A DNA stretch of 64,000 nucleotides from Thermotoga maritima MSB8. GTDB lineage: Bacteria > Thermotogota > Thermotogae > Thermotogales > Thermotogaceae. Location of the stretch: assembly GCF_000008545.1 (NCBI RefSeq), contig NC_000853.1, positions 104,465 through 168,464 on the forward strand, written 5' to 3'. Both the position numbers and the translations under genes were made by a program. Below are positions 9,086 to 17,990 of the stretch, one piece after another (position 1 is the stretch's first letter; every line of letters begins with the position of its first letter). A model generated the notes under the pieces. The model was not told the DNA's origin. It worked only from the letters and a program-made list of their open reading frames with translations, and did not search any database.

Positions 9086-10351
9086 TTGGGTAAACTGGTC
9101 GTTCAGGGTGGCGCCGTTCTCGAAGGAGAAGTGGAGATATCGGGTTCAAAAAACGCTGCTCTTCCAATAATGGCAGCAGCGATTTTGTGTGATGAGGAGG
9201 TAATTCTCAAAAACGTACCGAGACTCCAAGATGTCTTCGTCATGATAGACATCCTGAGATCCATTGGATTCAGAGTGGAATTCGAGGAGAACGAACTGAA
9301 GATCAAAAGAGAAAACGATATCTCACAGGAAGTGCCTTACGAACTTGTCAGGAAGATGAGGGCGTCCTTCAACGTGCTCGGTCCGATCGCTGTGAGAACT
9401 GGAAGAGCGAAGGTTGCTCTTCCAGGTGGGTGTTCCATAGGAGTCAGACCTGTGGACTTTCATCTTGAAGGCCTCAAAAAAATGGGATTCTCGATAAAAG
9501 TGGAACATGGCTTTGTTGAAGCCTGCTTTGAAAGAAGAATCGATTATGTGACGATTACCCTTCCTTTTCCAAGCGTTGGTGCCACGGAGCACCTGATGAC
9601 CACAGCGGCTCTCTTAAAAGGTGCCCGTGTAGTGATTGAAAACGCCGCAATGGAACCTGAAATCGTAGACCTTCAAAATTTCATAAACAGAATGGGTGGA
9701 CATATTGAAGGAGCCGGAACCAGCCGGATAGTGATTGAAGGCGTGGAGAAAATGCAGGGAGTTGAATACAGCATCATTCCCGATCGAATAGAAGCTGGAA
9801 CGTACCTGGTAGCCATCGCAGCAAGTCGTGGAAAAGGTCTGGTGAAGAATGTAAACCCGGATCACCTCACAAACTTTTTTGAGAAACTGGAAGAAACAGG
9901 GGCGAAACTTAAAGTTCTTGGAAACGAAGTAGAGATCGAAATGAGAGAAAGACCAAAAGCGGTGGATGTTACAACGAATCCGTACCCTGGTTTTCCCACG
10001 GATCTTCAGCCTCAGATGATGGCGTATCTATCGACAGCGTCGGGAGTCTCGGTTATAACCGAAAACGTCTTCAAAACGAGGTTCTTACACGTGGACGAGT
10101 TGAAAAGAATGGGAGCGGACATAGAAGTTTCTGGAAACGTCGCCATAGTGAAAGGCGTTGAAAAACTCAGCGGTGCCCCCGTTGAGGGAACGGATCTCAG
10201 GGCAACCGCTGCCCTTCTCATAGCGGGAATCATAGCAGATGGAGTCACTGAGATAAGCAACGTCGAACACATATTCAGAGGTTACGAAGATGTCATAGAC
10301 AAATTCAGTGAACTGGGAGCAAAAATCGAGTATGTTGAAAAAGAAAATTGA
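9086..10351 (+). CDS. murA: UDP-N-acetylglucosamine 1-carboxyvinyltransferase
   Basis: First committed step of peptidoglycan synthesis: transfers enolpyruvate from PEP to UDP-GlcNAc in the cytoplasm. The 421-residue protein shows K22-N23 (SGSKNAALP), the catalytic loop GGCSIGVRPVDFH with the nucleophile at C116, and the C-terminal RATAALLIAG segment. Because Cys rather than Asp is present, it should be of the fosfomycin-sensitive type. The TTG start immediately follows the stop of the preceding gene, with AAGGCGGTGG upstream. It overlaps the next gene by 20 bases. Confidence 0.95.
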   Translation: MGKLVVQGGAVLEGEVEISGSKNAALPIMAAAILCDEEVILKNVPRLQDVFVMIDILRSIGFRVEFEENELKIKRENDISQEVPYELVRKMRASFNVLGPIAVRTGRAKVALPGGCSIGVRPVDFHLEGLKKMGFSIKVEHGFVEACFERRIDYVTITLPFPSVGATEHLMTTAALLKGARVVIENAAMEPEIVDLQNFINRMGGHIEGAGTSRIVIEGVEKMQGVEYSIIPDRIEAGTYLVAIAASRGKGLVKNVNPDHLTNFFEKLEETGAKLKVLGNEVEIEMRERPKAVDVTTNPYPGFPTDLQPQMMAYLSTASGVSVITENVFKTRFLHVDELKRMGADIEVSGNVAIVKGVEKLSGAPVEGTDLRATAALLIAGIIADGVTEISNVEHIFRGYEDVIDKFSELGAKIEYVEKEN

Positions 10352-11294
10352 AAGAATAAAAGAGATCGAAACCACACTGTGGGGCAACCTTGAAAAATGC
10401 GAACTCTGTCCTCGAAAATGCGGTGTTGATAGATACAGAACCACCGGTATCTGTGGACTACCCGCCAGAGCGAAGATATCCAACGCGGTTCTTCACTTCG
10501 GTGAAGAACCTCCCATCTCTGGAAAAACGGGTGCGGGTACGGTGTTCTTCAGCGGTTGTAACATGAAATGTGTATACTGTCAAAACATGGGATTCAGTCA
10601 GAAAGGGATAGGAACAGAGGTTGAAGTGGAAGACCTTGCGGAGATATTCTTGATCCTACAAAAGCACGGTGCGAAGACCCTGAATCTTGTCACCCCCACA
10701 CCACACCTTCCGTTCATAATCTCAGCCCTGAGAATCGCCATTGAAAACGGATTGAACCTCCCCATCGTCTACAACACCAGCGGATACGAAGATCCTGAGA
10801 TTCTCAGACTTTTAGAAGGTGTCGTTGATATCTATCTTTCCGATGTGAGATATTCGGACAACGAAGCTTCTAAGAAGTACTCAAAAACCCCGGATTACTG
10901 GACAGTTGTTCAGAAGGCCATCGTTGAGATGTTCAGACAGGTGGGAATCTTCGATGAAGAAAAAATGAAAGGTCTCATTGTGAGAATTCTTGTTCTTCCT
11001 GGAAACGTGGTGGATTATTCTGAAATTTTTTCTTTCCTTTCAAGCTTGTCCACACGGATTCCTCTCTCCATAATGAATCAATACATCCCTCACTTTGACG
11101 CCCAGAAATTTCCCGAAATAAGCAGGAAACTGAACCAGAACGAATACGAAAAAATTTTAGAACTGGCTGAAAGATACGGTTTTACCGAAGGATGGTATCA
11201 ATCTGAAGAAAAAGAGAGAGTAACCACCAGAGGCCTGAAGGAAATCTCCGAAAAATTGCAATTTTTAAGGTTAAAAACCCATAATTCCTATTAA
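10332..11294 (+). CDS. Radical SAM protein, PflA-like activating enzyme family
   Basis: A 320-residue radical SAM enzyme with CNMKCVYC (CxxxCxxC) near residue 82, preceded by a cysteine-rich N-terminus (CELCPRKC plus GICG) that may hold a second cluster. This layout is seen in uncharacterised pyruvate formate-lyase activase homologues (COG1313-like). No glycyl-radical partner is visible nearby, so the target is unknown. I prefer the ATG at 10332 (GGGAGC about ten bases upstream) over the in-frame GTG at 10308, which lacks a ribosome site. It is followed by about 107 AT-rich bases and the promoter of the ROK regulator. Confidence 0.8.
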   Translation: MLKKKIERIKEIETTLWGNLEKCELCPRKCGVDRYRTTGICGLPARAKISNAVLHFGEEPPISGKTGAGTVFFSGCNMKCVYCQNMGFSQKGIGTEVEVEDLAEIFLILQKHGAKTLNLVTPTPHLPFIISALRIAIENGLNLPIVYNTSGYEDPEILRLLEGVVDIYLSDVRYSDNEASKKYSKTPDYWTVVQKAIVEMFRQVGIFDEEKMKGLIVRILVLPGNVVDYSEIFSFLSSLSTRIPLSIMNQYIPHFDAQKFPEISRKLNQNEYEKILELAERYGFTEGWYQSEEKERVTTRGLKEISEKLQFLRLKTHNSY

Positions 11295-11330
11295 ACAGCC
11301 AAAAAAGGAGAAAATAACAGATATCCGACC

Positions 11331-11359
11331 TTGATTTTAAATTATTTCCTGCATATAAT
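11331..11359 (+). promoter_or_regulatory. Promoter of the xylose cluster regulator
   Basis: TTGATT at 11331-11336, a 17-base spacer and a perfect TATAAT at 11354-11359. The ribosome site AAAAGGAGG follows about 30 bases later, directly before the TTG start at 11402. I saw no clean palindromic operator, only AT-rich imperfect symmetry around 11358-11375. Confidence 0.75.
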
Positions 11360-11401
11360 TAATGTGAACATAATATTGAGATCCAAAAGGAGGAATCGAA
11401 G

Positions 11402-12538
11402 TTGAAATACAACTCACCAAGAATAAAAATCCTCAACAAAAAGAGCATTCTCAAAGTGATTCACGAAAACCATCCCATTTCCAGATCGGACATATCGGAG
11501 GTCACAGGGCTCACGCCGAGCAGTGTAACAAGACTCACGAAAGAACTAATAGATGAAGGTTATATAAGAGAGATCGGTACAATGGGAAAAAATTCTCCTG
11601 GAAGAAGAAGAATTCTCCTCGATCTAAGAAAGAACGCCTTTCTGAGTTTAGTCTTCGATATAGGAGTGAATATAACGACTTACGGTATTGGATTTTTCGA
11701 TGGAGAAGTGGAACCAAGGGGAACTTTCAACACACCAAAGGAACCAGTGGAATTCTTCAACATAGTCAAAGAAATCTACGAACGTATCTCAGGTGAATAT
11801 AGAATTTCAAGAATCTCTCTTTCCGTTCCAGGAATGGTGGATATGGAAGAAAAGAAAATACTTCTTGCCCCAAACCTCGAGTGGGAGAACGTGAACATAA
11901 AAGAGCTCCTCAAAGTCGACGTTCCTGTTCTTGCAGACAACGAGGCGAATCTTTCCATGCTCGCAGAAAAGTACCACTCAGAAGATCTGAGAAACGTGAA
12001 AGAAGCCGTTTTTATCATCATTAGAGAAGGTGTTGGAACGGGATTGATGATCGATGGAAAGATCTTCAGAGGGCCTTCCTTCACAGCGGGTGAAGCAGGA
12101 CACATGACAGTGAACATGTACTCCGACAGGCAGTGCCACTGCTCTAACTGGGGTTGCTGGGAGCTCGTTTCTTCGATCAACTGGACGATCGAGCAGTACG
12201 GGAAAGAACTACCTGGAAAAAACGCCATAGAGAAATTCCAGGCACTGAAGCAGAGAAACGATGCGAAAAGAATACTGATGAAATTTGCGGAAAACATAGC
12301 GGTCGGCATCGTGAACCTGGTGAACATATTGAATCCTGAACTCGTGATCCTTGGTGGGGAAGTCGTCGATCTTGGTGAAAATTTCCTCGACATTATAAAG
12401 GATTTCGTCCATCAAAGAGCTTTGAAGGCCGCTGTGAAAGATCTGAAAATCAGGACTACGGAATTCAGAAACATCAGTTCTAACCTCGTGGGCGCGGCCG
12501 TATTGGCTGTCGAGGACATAATAGAAGAAGTCAAATGA
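11402..12538 (+). CDS. xylR: ROK-family transcriptional regulator (XylR-like)
   Basis: 378 residues: an N-terminal winged helix (about 10-70, SRSDISEVTGLTPSSVTRLTKEL), then a ROK sugar-kinase-like domain with the zinc motif GHMTVNMYSDRQCHCSNWGCWE split around residues 237-260. It heads the cluster containing a sugar ABC importer and xylulokinase, so it is most likely the xylose-responsive repressor; the effector is inferred from context. The TTG start has an ideal AGGAGG site. The downstream dehydrogenase follows after 13 bases, so it is co-transcribed. Confidence 0.88.
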   Translation: MKYNSPRIKILNKKSILKVIHENHPISRSDISEVTGLTPSSVTRLTKELIDEGYIREIGTMGKNSPGRRRILLDLRKNAFLSLVFDIGVNITTYGIGFFDGEVEPRGTFNTPKEPVEFFNIVKEIYERISGEYRISRISLSVPGMVDMEEKKILLAPNLEWENVNIKELLKVDVPVLADNEANLSMLAEKYHSEDLRNVKEAVFIIIREGVGTGLMIDGKIFRGPSFTAGEAGHMTVNMYSDRQCHCSNWGCWELVSSINWTIEQYGKELPGKNAIEKFQALKQRNDAKRILMKFAENIAVGIVNLVNILNPELVILGGEVVDLGENFLDIIKDFVHQRALKAAVKDLKIRTTEFRNISSNLVGAAVLAVEDIIEEVK

Positions 12539-12551
12539 AGGAGGTGGCAGC

Positions 12552-13715
12552 ATGTTCAAAATTTCGTTCTATCTTCCAACGGAGATCATTTTCAGGGTGG
12601 GAGCGGTGGACGAACTGGAAGAAAGGGCAAAAAAGCTCGGAAAAAAGGCATTGATTGTGACAGGACGATCCAGCACTAAGAAGACCGGCCTTTTGCAGAG
12701 GGTGGTAGATCTTCTCAAGAAAGCGGGAGTGGAAAGTTTCGTCTTCGACAAAATAGTTCCCAACCCGATATCGGATCACGTCGATGAGGCTGCAGAAATC
12801 GTGAGAAAAGAGAAGATAGATTTCATCATAGGACTTGGTGGAGGAAGTCCCATAGACAGCGCAAAAGCGATCTCTATCACCGCTCCGAACGAAGGAAAGT
12901 TCTGGGATTACGTTCCCGTAGGTGGTGGAAAGATTCCAGAAAAATCCATCCCCGTTGTTGCTATACCCACCACACACGGAACGGGAACCGAGGCAGACCC
13001 ATTTGCGGTGATTACAAATCCTCAAACGAAAGAAAAAGTGGGAATAGGCTATAGAAACACCTTTCCCGTTCTCTCCCTTGTGGATCCTGAAGTGATGAAG
13101 ACACTACCGAAAGACCAGACCGCGTACACCTCTATGGATGCGTTCTATCACGCTATAGAAGCCTTCCTCAACGTGAATGCGAATCCTTACTCGGATGTTC
13201 TTGCCCTGGACGCCATGAAAAGAATCGTGACTTACCTTCCCGTTGCTTACGAGAATGGAGAAGATATGGAAGCCAGAACGAATCTCGCCTGGGCCAGTAC
13301 TGAAGCAGGAATTACAGAGACTCTGACTGGTGTGATCGCAAACCACGCGCTGGAGCATGGTCTCAGTGGTTTCTATCCAGAAATAACCCATGGTCTTGGT
13401 CTGTGCATCACAGGTCCGTACCTGTTCGAGTACATCTTCGATCACGCCTACGAGAGACTCGCCATCGTTGGAAGGGAAGTGTTTGGCGTTTACGAAACAG
13501 ACGATAGAAAAGCTGGAAGGCTCGCTATCAAGAAACTGAGAGACTTCCAGGAGATGTTCGGTCTCAACAAGAGACTCAGTGAACTGGGTGTGAAAAAAGA
13601 GGATATTCCAAAGATGGCAGAAACCGGCTACAGGATACTGAATGGAGTGGTTGTCGTAACTCCCGGTAACCTAACCGCAAAGGATATGGAGGAGATATTC
13701 AACAGGTGTTACTGA
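12552..13715 (+). CDS. Iron-containing alcohol dehydrogenase
   Basis: NAD(P)-dependent dehydrogenase of the Fe-ADH (type III) family, 387 residues. It has GLGGGSPIDSAKAIS (nucleotide binding, about residues 95-110), THGTGTEAD, and metal ligands in DAFYHAIEAF and in HALEHGLSGFYPEITHGLG near residues 265-285. Its place between the regulator and the permease suggests a role in disposal of reducing power or of a sugar-derived aldehyde during pentose growth; the substrate cannot be read from the sequence. The ATG follows GAAGGAGGTGG. Confidence 0.9.
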   Translation: MFKISFYLPTEIIFRVGAVDELEERAKKLGKKALIVTGRSSTKKTGLLQRVVDLLKKAGVESFVFDKIVPNPISDHVDEAAEIVRKEKIDFIIGLGGGSPIDSAKAISITAPNEGKFWDYVPVGGGKIPEKSIPVVAIPTTHGTGTEADPFAVITNPQTKEKVGIGYRNTFPVLSLVDPEVMKTLPKDQTAYTSMDAFYHAIEAFLNVNANPYSDVLALDAMKRIVTYLPVAYENGEDMEARTNLAWASTEAGITETLTGVIANHALEHGLSGFYPEITHGLGLCITGPYLFEYIFDHAYERLAIVGREVFGVYETDDRKAGRLAIKKLRDFQEMFGLNKRLSELGVKKEDIPKMAETGYRILNGVVVVTPGNLTAKDMEEIFNRCY

Positions 13716-13727
13716 GGGGGAGATAAC

Positions 13728-14681
13728 TTGGCTTCGAAATTTAAGAAGAGAACTTTCAGAGAACTCGGTCCTTTAGTTGCTCTCGTCAGTCTGGCTGTTT
13801 TTACGGCTATCTTGAATCCTCGCTTTCTGACGGCATTCAATCTTCAGGCTCTCGGAAGGCAGATCGCGATCTTTGGCCTTTTAGCTATCGGGGAAACCTT
13901 TGTCATCATCTCCGGGGGAGGAGCCATCGACCTCTCCCCCGGTTCCATGGTGGCGCTCACAGGGGTAATGGTTGCATGGCTCATGACTCACGGTGTTCCC
14001 GTGTGGATCTCTGTAATTCTCATTCTGTTGTTCTCTATAGGAGCAGGTGCGTGGCATGGCTTGTTTGTCACAAAGCTCAGAGTTCCCGCTTTTATCATCA
14101 CCCTTGGAACTCTGACGATCGCCCGAGGCATGGCAGCCGTGATCACAAAGGGATGGCCTATCATCGGACTCCCGTCTTCTTTCTTGAAAATCGGGCAGGG
14201 TGAATTTTTGAAGATACCGATCCCGGTGTGGATTCTCCTTGCAGTGGCTCTTGTGGCAGATTTCTTCCTCAGAAAGACCGTTTATGGAAAACACCTGAGG
14301 GCTTCCGGCGGTAACGAAGTCGCCGCAAGATTTTCCGGAGTGAACGTAGACAGAGTGCGAATGATAGCGTTCATGGTATCGGGATTCCTCGCCGGTGTGG
14401 TGGGGATAATCATTGCGGCAAGGCTTTCTCAAGGGCAACCAGGTGTCGGTAGTATGTACGAACTCTATGCCATAGCCTCCACTGTAATCGGTGGAACGAG
14501 TCTCACGGGAGGAGAAGGAAGTGTTTTAGGAGCAATCGTAGGCGCGAGTATCATAAGTCTTCTCTGGAACGCTCTCGTTCTTCTCAACGTTTCGACGTAC
14601 TGGCACAACGTAGTCATCGGAATCGTCATAGTTGTGGCAGTAACTCTCGACATATTGAGAAGGAGACTTGCAAGCAAATAA
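13728..14681 (+). CDS. Sugar ABC importer permease (RbsC/XylH-like)
   Basis: 317-residue inner-membrane permease of the ribose/xylose type, with about nine spans and the family segments GGGAIDLSPGSMVAL (about 63) and GGTSLTGGEGSVLGAIVGA (about 262). It is the only permease of this system, so it probably homodimerises. The TTG start lies 12 bases after the dehydrogenase stop behind GAGGGGGAG. Binding protein and ATPase lie three and four genes on. Confidence 0.92.
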   Translation: MASKFKKRTFRELGPLVALVSLAVFTAILNPRFLTAFNLQALGRQIAIFGLLAIGETFVIISGGGAIDLSPGSMVALTGVMVAWLMTHGVPVWISVILILLFSIGAGAWHGLFVTKLRVPAFIITLGTLTIARGMAAVITKGWPIIGLPSSFLKIGQGEFLKIPIPVWILLAVALVADFFLRKTVYGKHLRASGGNEVAARFSGVNVDRVRMIAFMVSGFLAGVVGIIIAARLSQGQPGVGSMYELYAIASTVIGGTSLTGGEGSVLGAIVGASIISLLWNALVLLNVSTYWHNVVIGIVIVVAVTLDILRRRLASK

Positions 14682-14695
14682 CAGGTGGGTGGGTC

Positions 14696-15415
14696 ATGAA
14701 AAGACTTCTGGTTTTTCTTTCGATCTTTTTGACAACAGTTTTGCTTTTTTCAACTGATTCAAAAGTGAACTTCGGGGAGGAAAACGGAGTGAAACTGGTG
14801 GCGCTCACTTTCGATGACGGTCCTGATGTAAAACTCACCTCCGCAGTACTGGGTACTCTTGAAAAACACGGTGTTGTAGCTACCTTTTTCGTTGTGGGAC
14901 AGAGGTTGAACGAAAGTACTCGAGCTATTCTTGAAAGAATGATATCTATGGGATGTGAAATAGGAAATCACTCGTGGAATTATGAACCACTTGACAAAAA
15001 AGATCCTGAGACGATAAAAGATTACATCGAACGTACGAAGGATCTCATCAAGAAATACACAGGAAAAGAGCCTCGATTCTTCAGACCACCCAATCTGGCG
15101 GTGAGCGATACCATGTTCGATGTGATAAACATGCCGTTCGTGAGCGGCATTCTCGGCTACGACTGGGCGGGATGTGATAGAGATCCCCAAAAGATCGTAA
15201 GCAACGTGTTGAAAGACATAAGAGATGGTGCAATAATTCTTCTTCACGACGTACAACCAGAGCCGCATCCGATCGTCGAAGTTCTAGAGATACTGATCCC
15301 GGAATTGAAAAAACGTGGATACGGATTCGTCACTCTGAGCGAGCTTTTCAAAAGAAAAGGAGTGAACCCTGAAGATCCGGTGTACAGAAAAAAGATGTGG
15401 GTGTATGTGGAATAA
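14696..15415 (+). CDS. Secreted NodB-type polysaccharide deacetylase, altered metal site
   Basis: 239 residues with an N-terminal signal or anchor (MKRLLVFLSIFLTTVLLF) and a carbohydrate esterase 4 domain: TFDDGPD (motif 1), NHSWNYE (motif 2), RFFRPPN (motif 3), GYDWAGCD (motif 4) and ILLHDV (motif 5). Family enzymes use an Asp-His-His metal triad, with HSxxH in motif 2. Here H92 is followed by Tyr at position 96 instead of the second His, so metal binding may be changed. The gene lies inside the xylose operon, which hints at de-N/O-acetylation of oligosaccharides, but that is inference. Confidence 0.85.
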   Translation: MKRLLVFLSIFLTTVLLFSTDSKVNFGEENGVKLVALTFDDGPDVKLTSAVLGTLEKHGVVATFFVVGQRLNESTRAILERMISMGCEIGNHSWNYEPLDKKDPETIKDYIERTKDLIKKYTGKEPRFFRPPNLAVSDTMFDVINMPFVSGILGYDWAGCDRDPQKIVSNVLKDIRDGAIILLHDVQPEPHPIVEVLEILIPELKKRGYGFVTLSELFKRKGVNPEDPVYRKKMWVYVE

Positions 15416-15440
15416 AACATCTTTACAAGGGGGTGTTATC

Positions 15441-16412
15441 ATGAGGAAACTTCTGGTTTTTCTTTCGGTTCTCCTGGTTGCTGGTCTGTCGCTGGCTCTC
15501 ACCATAGGTGTTATCGGAAAATCCGTCCATCCTTACTGGTCACAGGTAGAACAAGGTGTTAAAGCGGCGGGGAAGGCACTTGGAGTGGATACGAAGTTCT
15601 TCGTTCCACAAAAGGAAGATATCAACGCTCAGCTTCAGATGCTCGAATCTTTCATAGCCGAAGGTGTAAACGGTATTGCGATCGCGCCGTCCGATCCAAC
15701 TGCAGTCATCCCCACCATCAAGAAAGCCCTTGAGATGGGTATTCCTGTTGTCACTCTCGATACAGACTCTCCGGACAGTGGAAGGTACGTCTACATCGGA
15801 ACGGACAACTACCAGGCAGGTTACACAGCTGGTCTCATCATGAAAGAGCTCCTTGGAGGAAAGGGTAAAGTTGTCATAGGAACGGGTTCACTGACAGCTA
15901 TGAACTCCCTTCAGAGAATCCAGGGATTCAAAGACGCCATCAAGGACTCGGAGATAGAAATAGTCGACATCCTCAACGATGAAGAAGACGGTGCGAGAGC
16001 AGTGTCTCTAGCGGAAGCCGCTCTCAATGCCCATCCAGATCTCGATGCATTTTTTGGTGTGTATGCCTACAACGGACCTGCCCAAGCACTCGTGGTGAAA
16101 AATGCTGGAAAAGTTGGAAAAGTGAAGATCGTCTGTTTCGATACAACACCTGATATTCTTCAGTACGTGAAAGAAGGAGTTATCCAGGCAACGATGGGGC
16201 AGAGACCCTACATGATGGGATACCTGTCAGTCACAGTTCTTTATCTGATGAACAAGATAGGTGTTCAAAACACTTTGATGATGCTCCCGAAAGTCAAGGT
16301 TGATGGAAAGGTTGACTACGTGATCGACACAGGTGTTGATGTGGTCACACCAGAGAACCTCGATGAATATTTGAAGAAGATGGAAGAACTCGGAATTCCA
16401 ATAAAATTCTGA
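15441..16412 (+). CDS. Periplasmic sugar-binding protein (xylose/glucose type)
   Basis: 323-residue receptor of the RbsB-like type I periplasmic binding proteins. The signal peptide MRKLLVFLSVLLVAGLSLA is followed by the IGVIGKSVHPYW opening and the AIAPSDPTAVIPTIKKAL core. Context with xylulokinase and a XylR-like regulator suggests xylose; I recall a Thermotoga homologue reported to bind glucose as well. The ATG has AAGGGGGTG upstream; a longer frame from 15405 is less likely because it precedes this site and would spoil the signal peptide. Confidence 0.9.
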   Translation: MRKLLVFLSVLLVAGLSLALTIGVIGKSVHPYWSQVEQGVKAAGKALGVDTKFFVPQKEDINAQLQMLESFIAEGVNGIAIAPSDPTAVIPTIKKALEMGIPVVTLDTDSPDSGRYVYIGTDNYQAGYTAGLIMKELLGGKGKVVIGTGSLTAMNSLQRIQGFKDAIKDSEIEIVDILNDEEDGARAVSLAEAALNAHPDLDAFFGVYAYNGPAQALVVKNAGKVGKVKIVCFDTTPDILQYVKEGVIQATMGQRPYMMGYLSVTVLYLMNKIGVQNTLMMLPKVKVDGKVDYVIDTGVDVVTPENLDEYLKKMEELGIPIKF

Positions 16413-16418
16413 AAAACA

Positions 16419-16443
16419 CGAGGAGGGGTGTTTCCCCTCCTCG
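16419..16443 (+). terminator. Strong hairpin between binding-protein and ATPase genes
   Basis: CGAGGAGGGG (16419-16428) and CCCCTCCTCG (16434-16443) form a perfect 10-bp stem with a TGTTT loop. Only CTTTCC follows, so it may act more as an mRNA 3'-end stabiliser or partial terminator than as a full stop. The ATPase ribosome site begins just after it. Confidence 0.75.
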
Positions 16444-16460
16444 CTTTCCGGGGTGATCGA

Positions 16461-17990
16461 ATGGAGATACTGAAAGCAAAGGGCATAGTGAAAAGATTCC
16501 CTGGAGTTGTGGCTGTGGACAACGTCGATTTTGAGGTTTACGAAAACGAGATTGTCTCTCTGATAGGTGAAAATGGTGCTGGTAAATCCACCCTCATAAA
16601 AATTCTGACGGGTGTCCTCAAACCTGATGCGGGAGAAATTCTGGTCAACGGCGAAAGGGTAGAATTTCACTCTCCGGTCGACGCGTTCAAAAAGGGCATA
16701 AGTGTTATCCATCAGGAGCTGAACCTGTGCGACAACATGACTGTGGCGGAAAACATCTTTCTCGCCTATGAAGCTGTCAGGGGACAGAAAAGAACCCTTT
16801 CCAGTAGAGTTGATGAGAACTATATGTACACAAGATCTAAAGAACTGCTCGATCTCATCGGCGCCAAGTTCTCTCCAGATGCTCTGGTGAGAAACCTCAC
16901 CACCGCCCAGAGACAGATGGTGGAAATATGTAAGGCACTGGTTAAAGAACCCAGGATCATCTTCATGGATGAACCCACATCGTCGCTTACTGTCGAAGAG
17001 ACAGAAAGACTCTTCGAAATCATAGAAATGTTGAAAAGTAGAGGTATTTCTGTTGTTTTCGTTTCACATAGACTGGACGAAGTTATGAGGATAAGTGACA
17101 GGATCGTTGTGATGAGAGACGGAAAAAGAATCGGCGAGTTGAAAAAAGGAGAATTCGATGTGGACACGATCATAAAAATGATGGTAGGACGTGAAGTGGA
17201 GTTTTTCCCACACGGAATAGAGACCAGACCCGGAGAAATTGCCCTTGAAGTCAGAAACCTGAAGTGGAAGGATAAAGTGAAGAATGTTTCTTTTGAAGTG
17301 AGAAAGGGAGAAGTTCTGGGATTCGCGGGACTTGTGGGGGCTGGAAGAACTGAAACGATGCTCTTGGTGTTCGGAGTGAATCAAAAGGAATCCGGAGACA
17401 TATACGTTAACGGAAGGAAAGTTGAAATAAAAAATCCGGAAGATGCTATTAAGATGGGGATAGGACTCATTCCTGAGGACAGAAAACTTCAGGGGCTTGT
17501 TTTGAGAATGACTGTGAAGGACAATATCGTGCTCCCATCACTGAAAAAAATCAGCAGATGGGGGCTCGTGCTCGATGAAAGAAAAGAAGAAGAGATCTCA
17601 GAAGACTATGTAAAAAGACTCTCCATAAAAACGCCTTCCATTTATCAAATAACAGAAAATCTATCAGGTGGAAACCAGCAGAAAGTGGTCCTTGCCAAAT
17701 GGCTCGCCACGAACGCGGATATTCTGATCTTCGACGAGCCAACACGCGGAATAGACGTTGGTGCAAAGGCAGAAATACACAGGATGATCAGAGAACTCGC
17801 CGCACAGGGCAAAGCTGTGATCATGATCTCTTCGGAACTCCCAGAAATACTGAATCTCAGCGATAGAATAGTCGTCATGTGGGAAGGTGAAATCACAGCC
17901 GTTCTGGACAACAGAGAGAAAAGAGTCACTCAGGAAGAAATAATGTACTACGCATCTGGACAGAAAAAACAGAACGGGAGGGTCGCATAA
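16461..17990 (+). CDS. Sugar ABC importer ATPase, tandem-domain (XylG/RbsA-like)
   Basis: 509 residues with two nucleotide-binding domains: Walker [11 protein letters not shown] and FMDEPTSSL in the first half; a degenerate P-loop (GLVGAGRTE), [15 protein letters not shown] and [12 protein letters not shown] in the second. It powers the importer formed with the permease at 13728 and the receptor at 15441. The start is the ATG after GGGGTGATCGA, not the upstream in-frame codons that lie inside the hairpin. Its TAA overlaps the ATG of xylB by one base. Confidence 0.93.
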
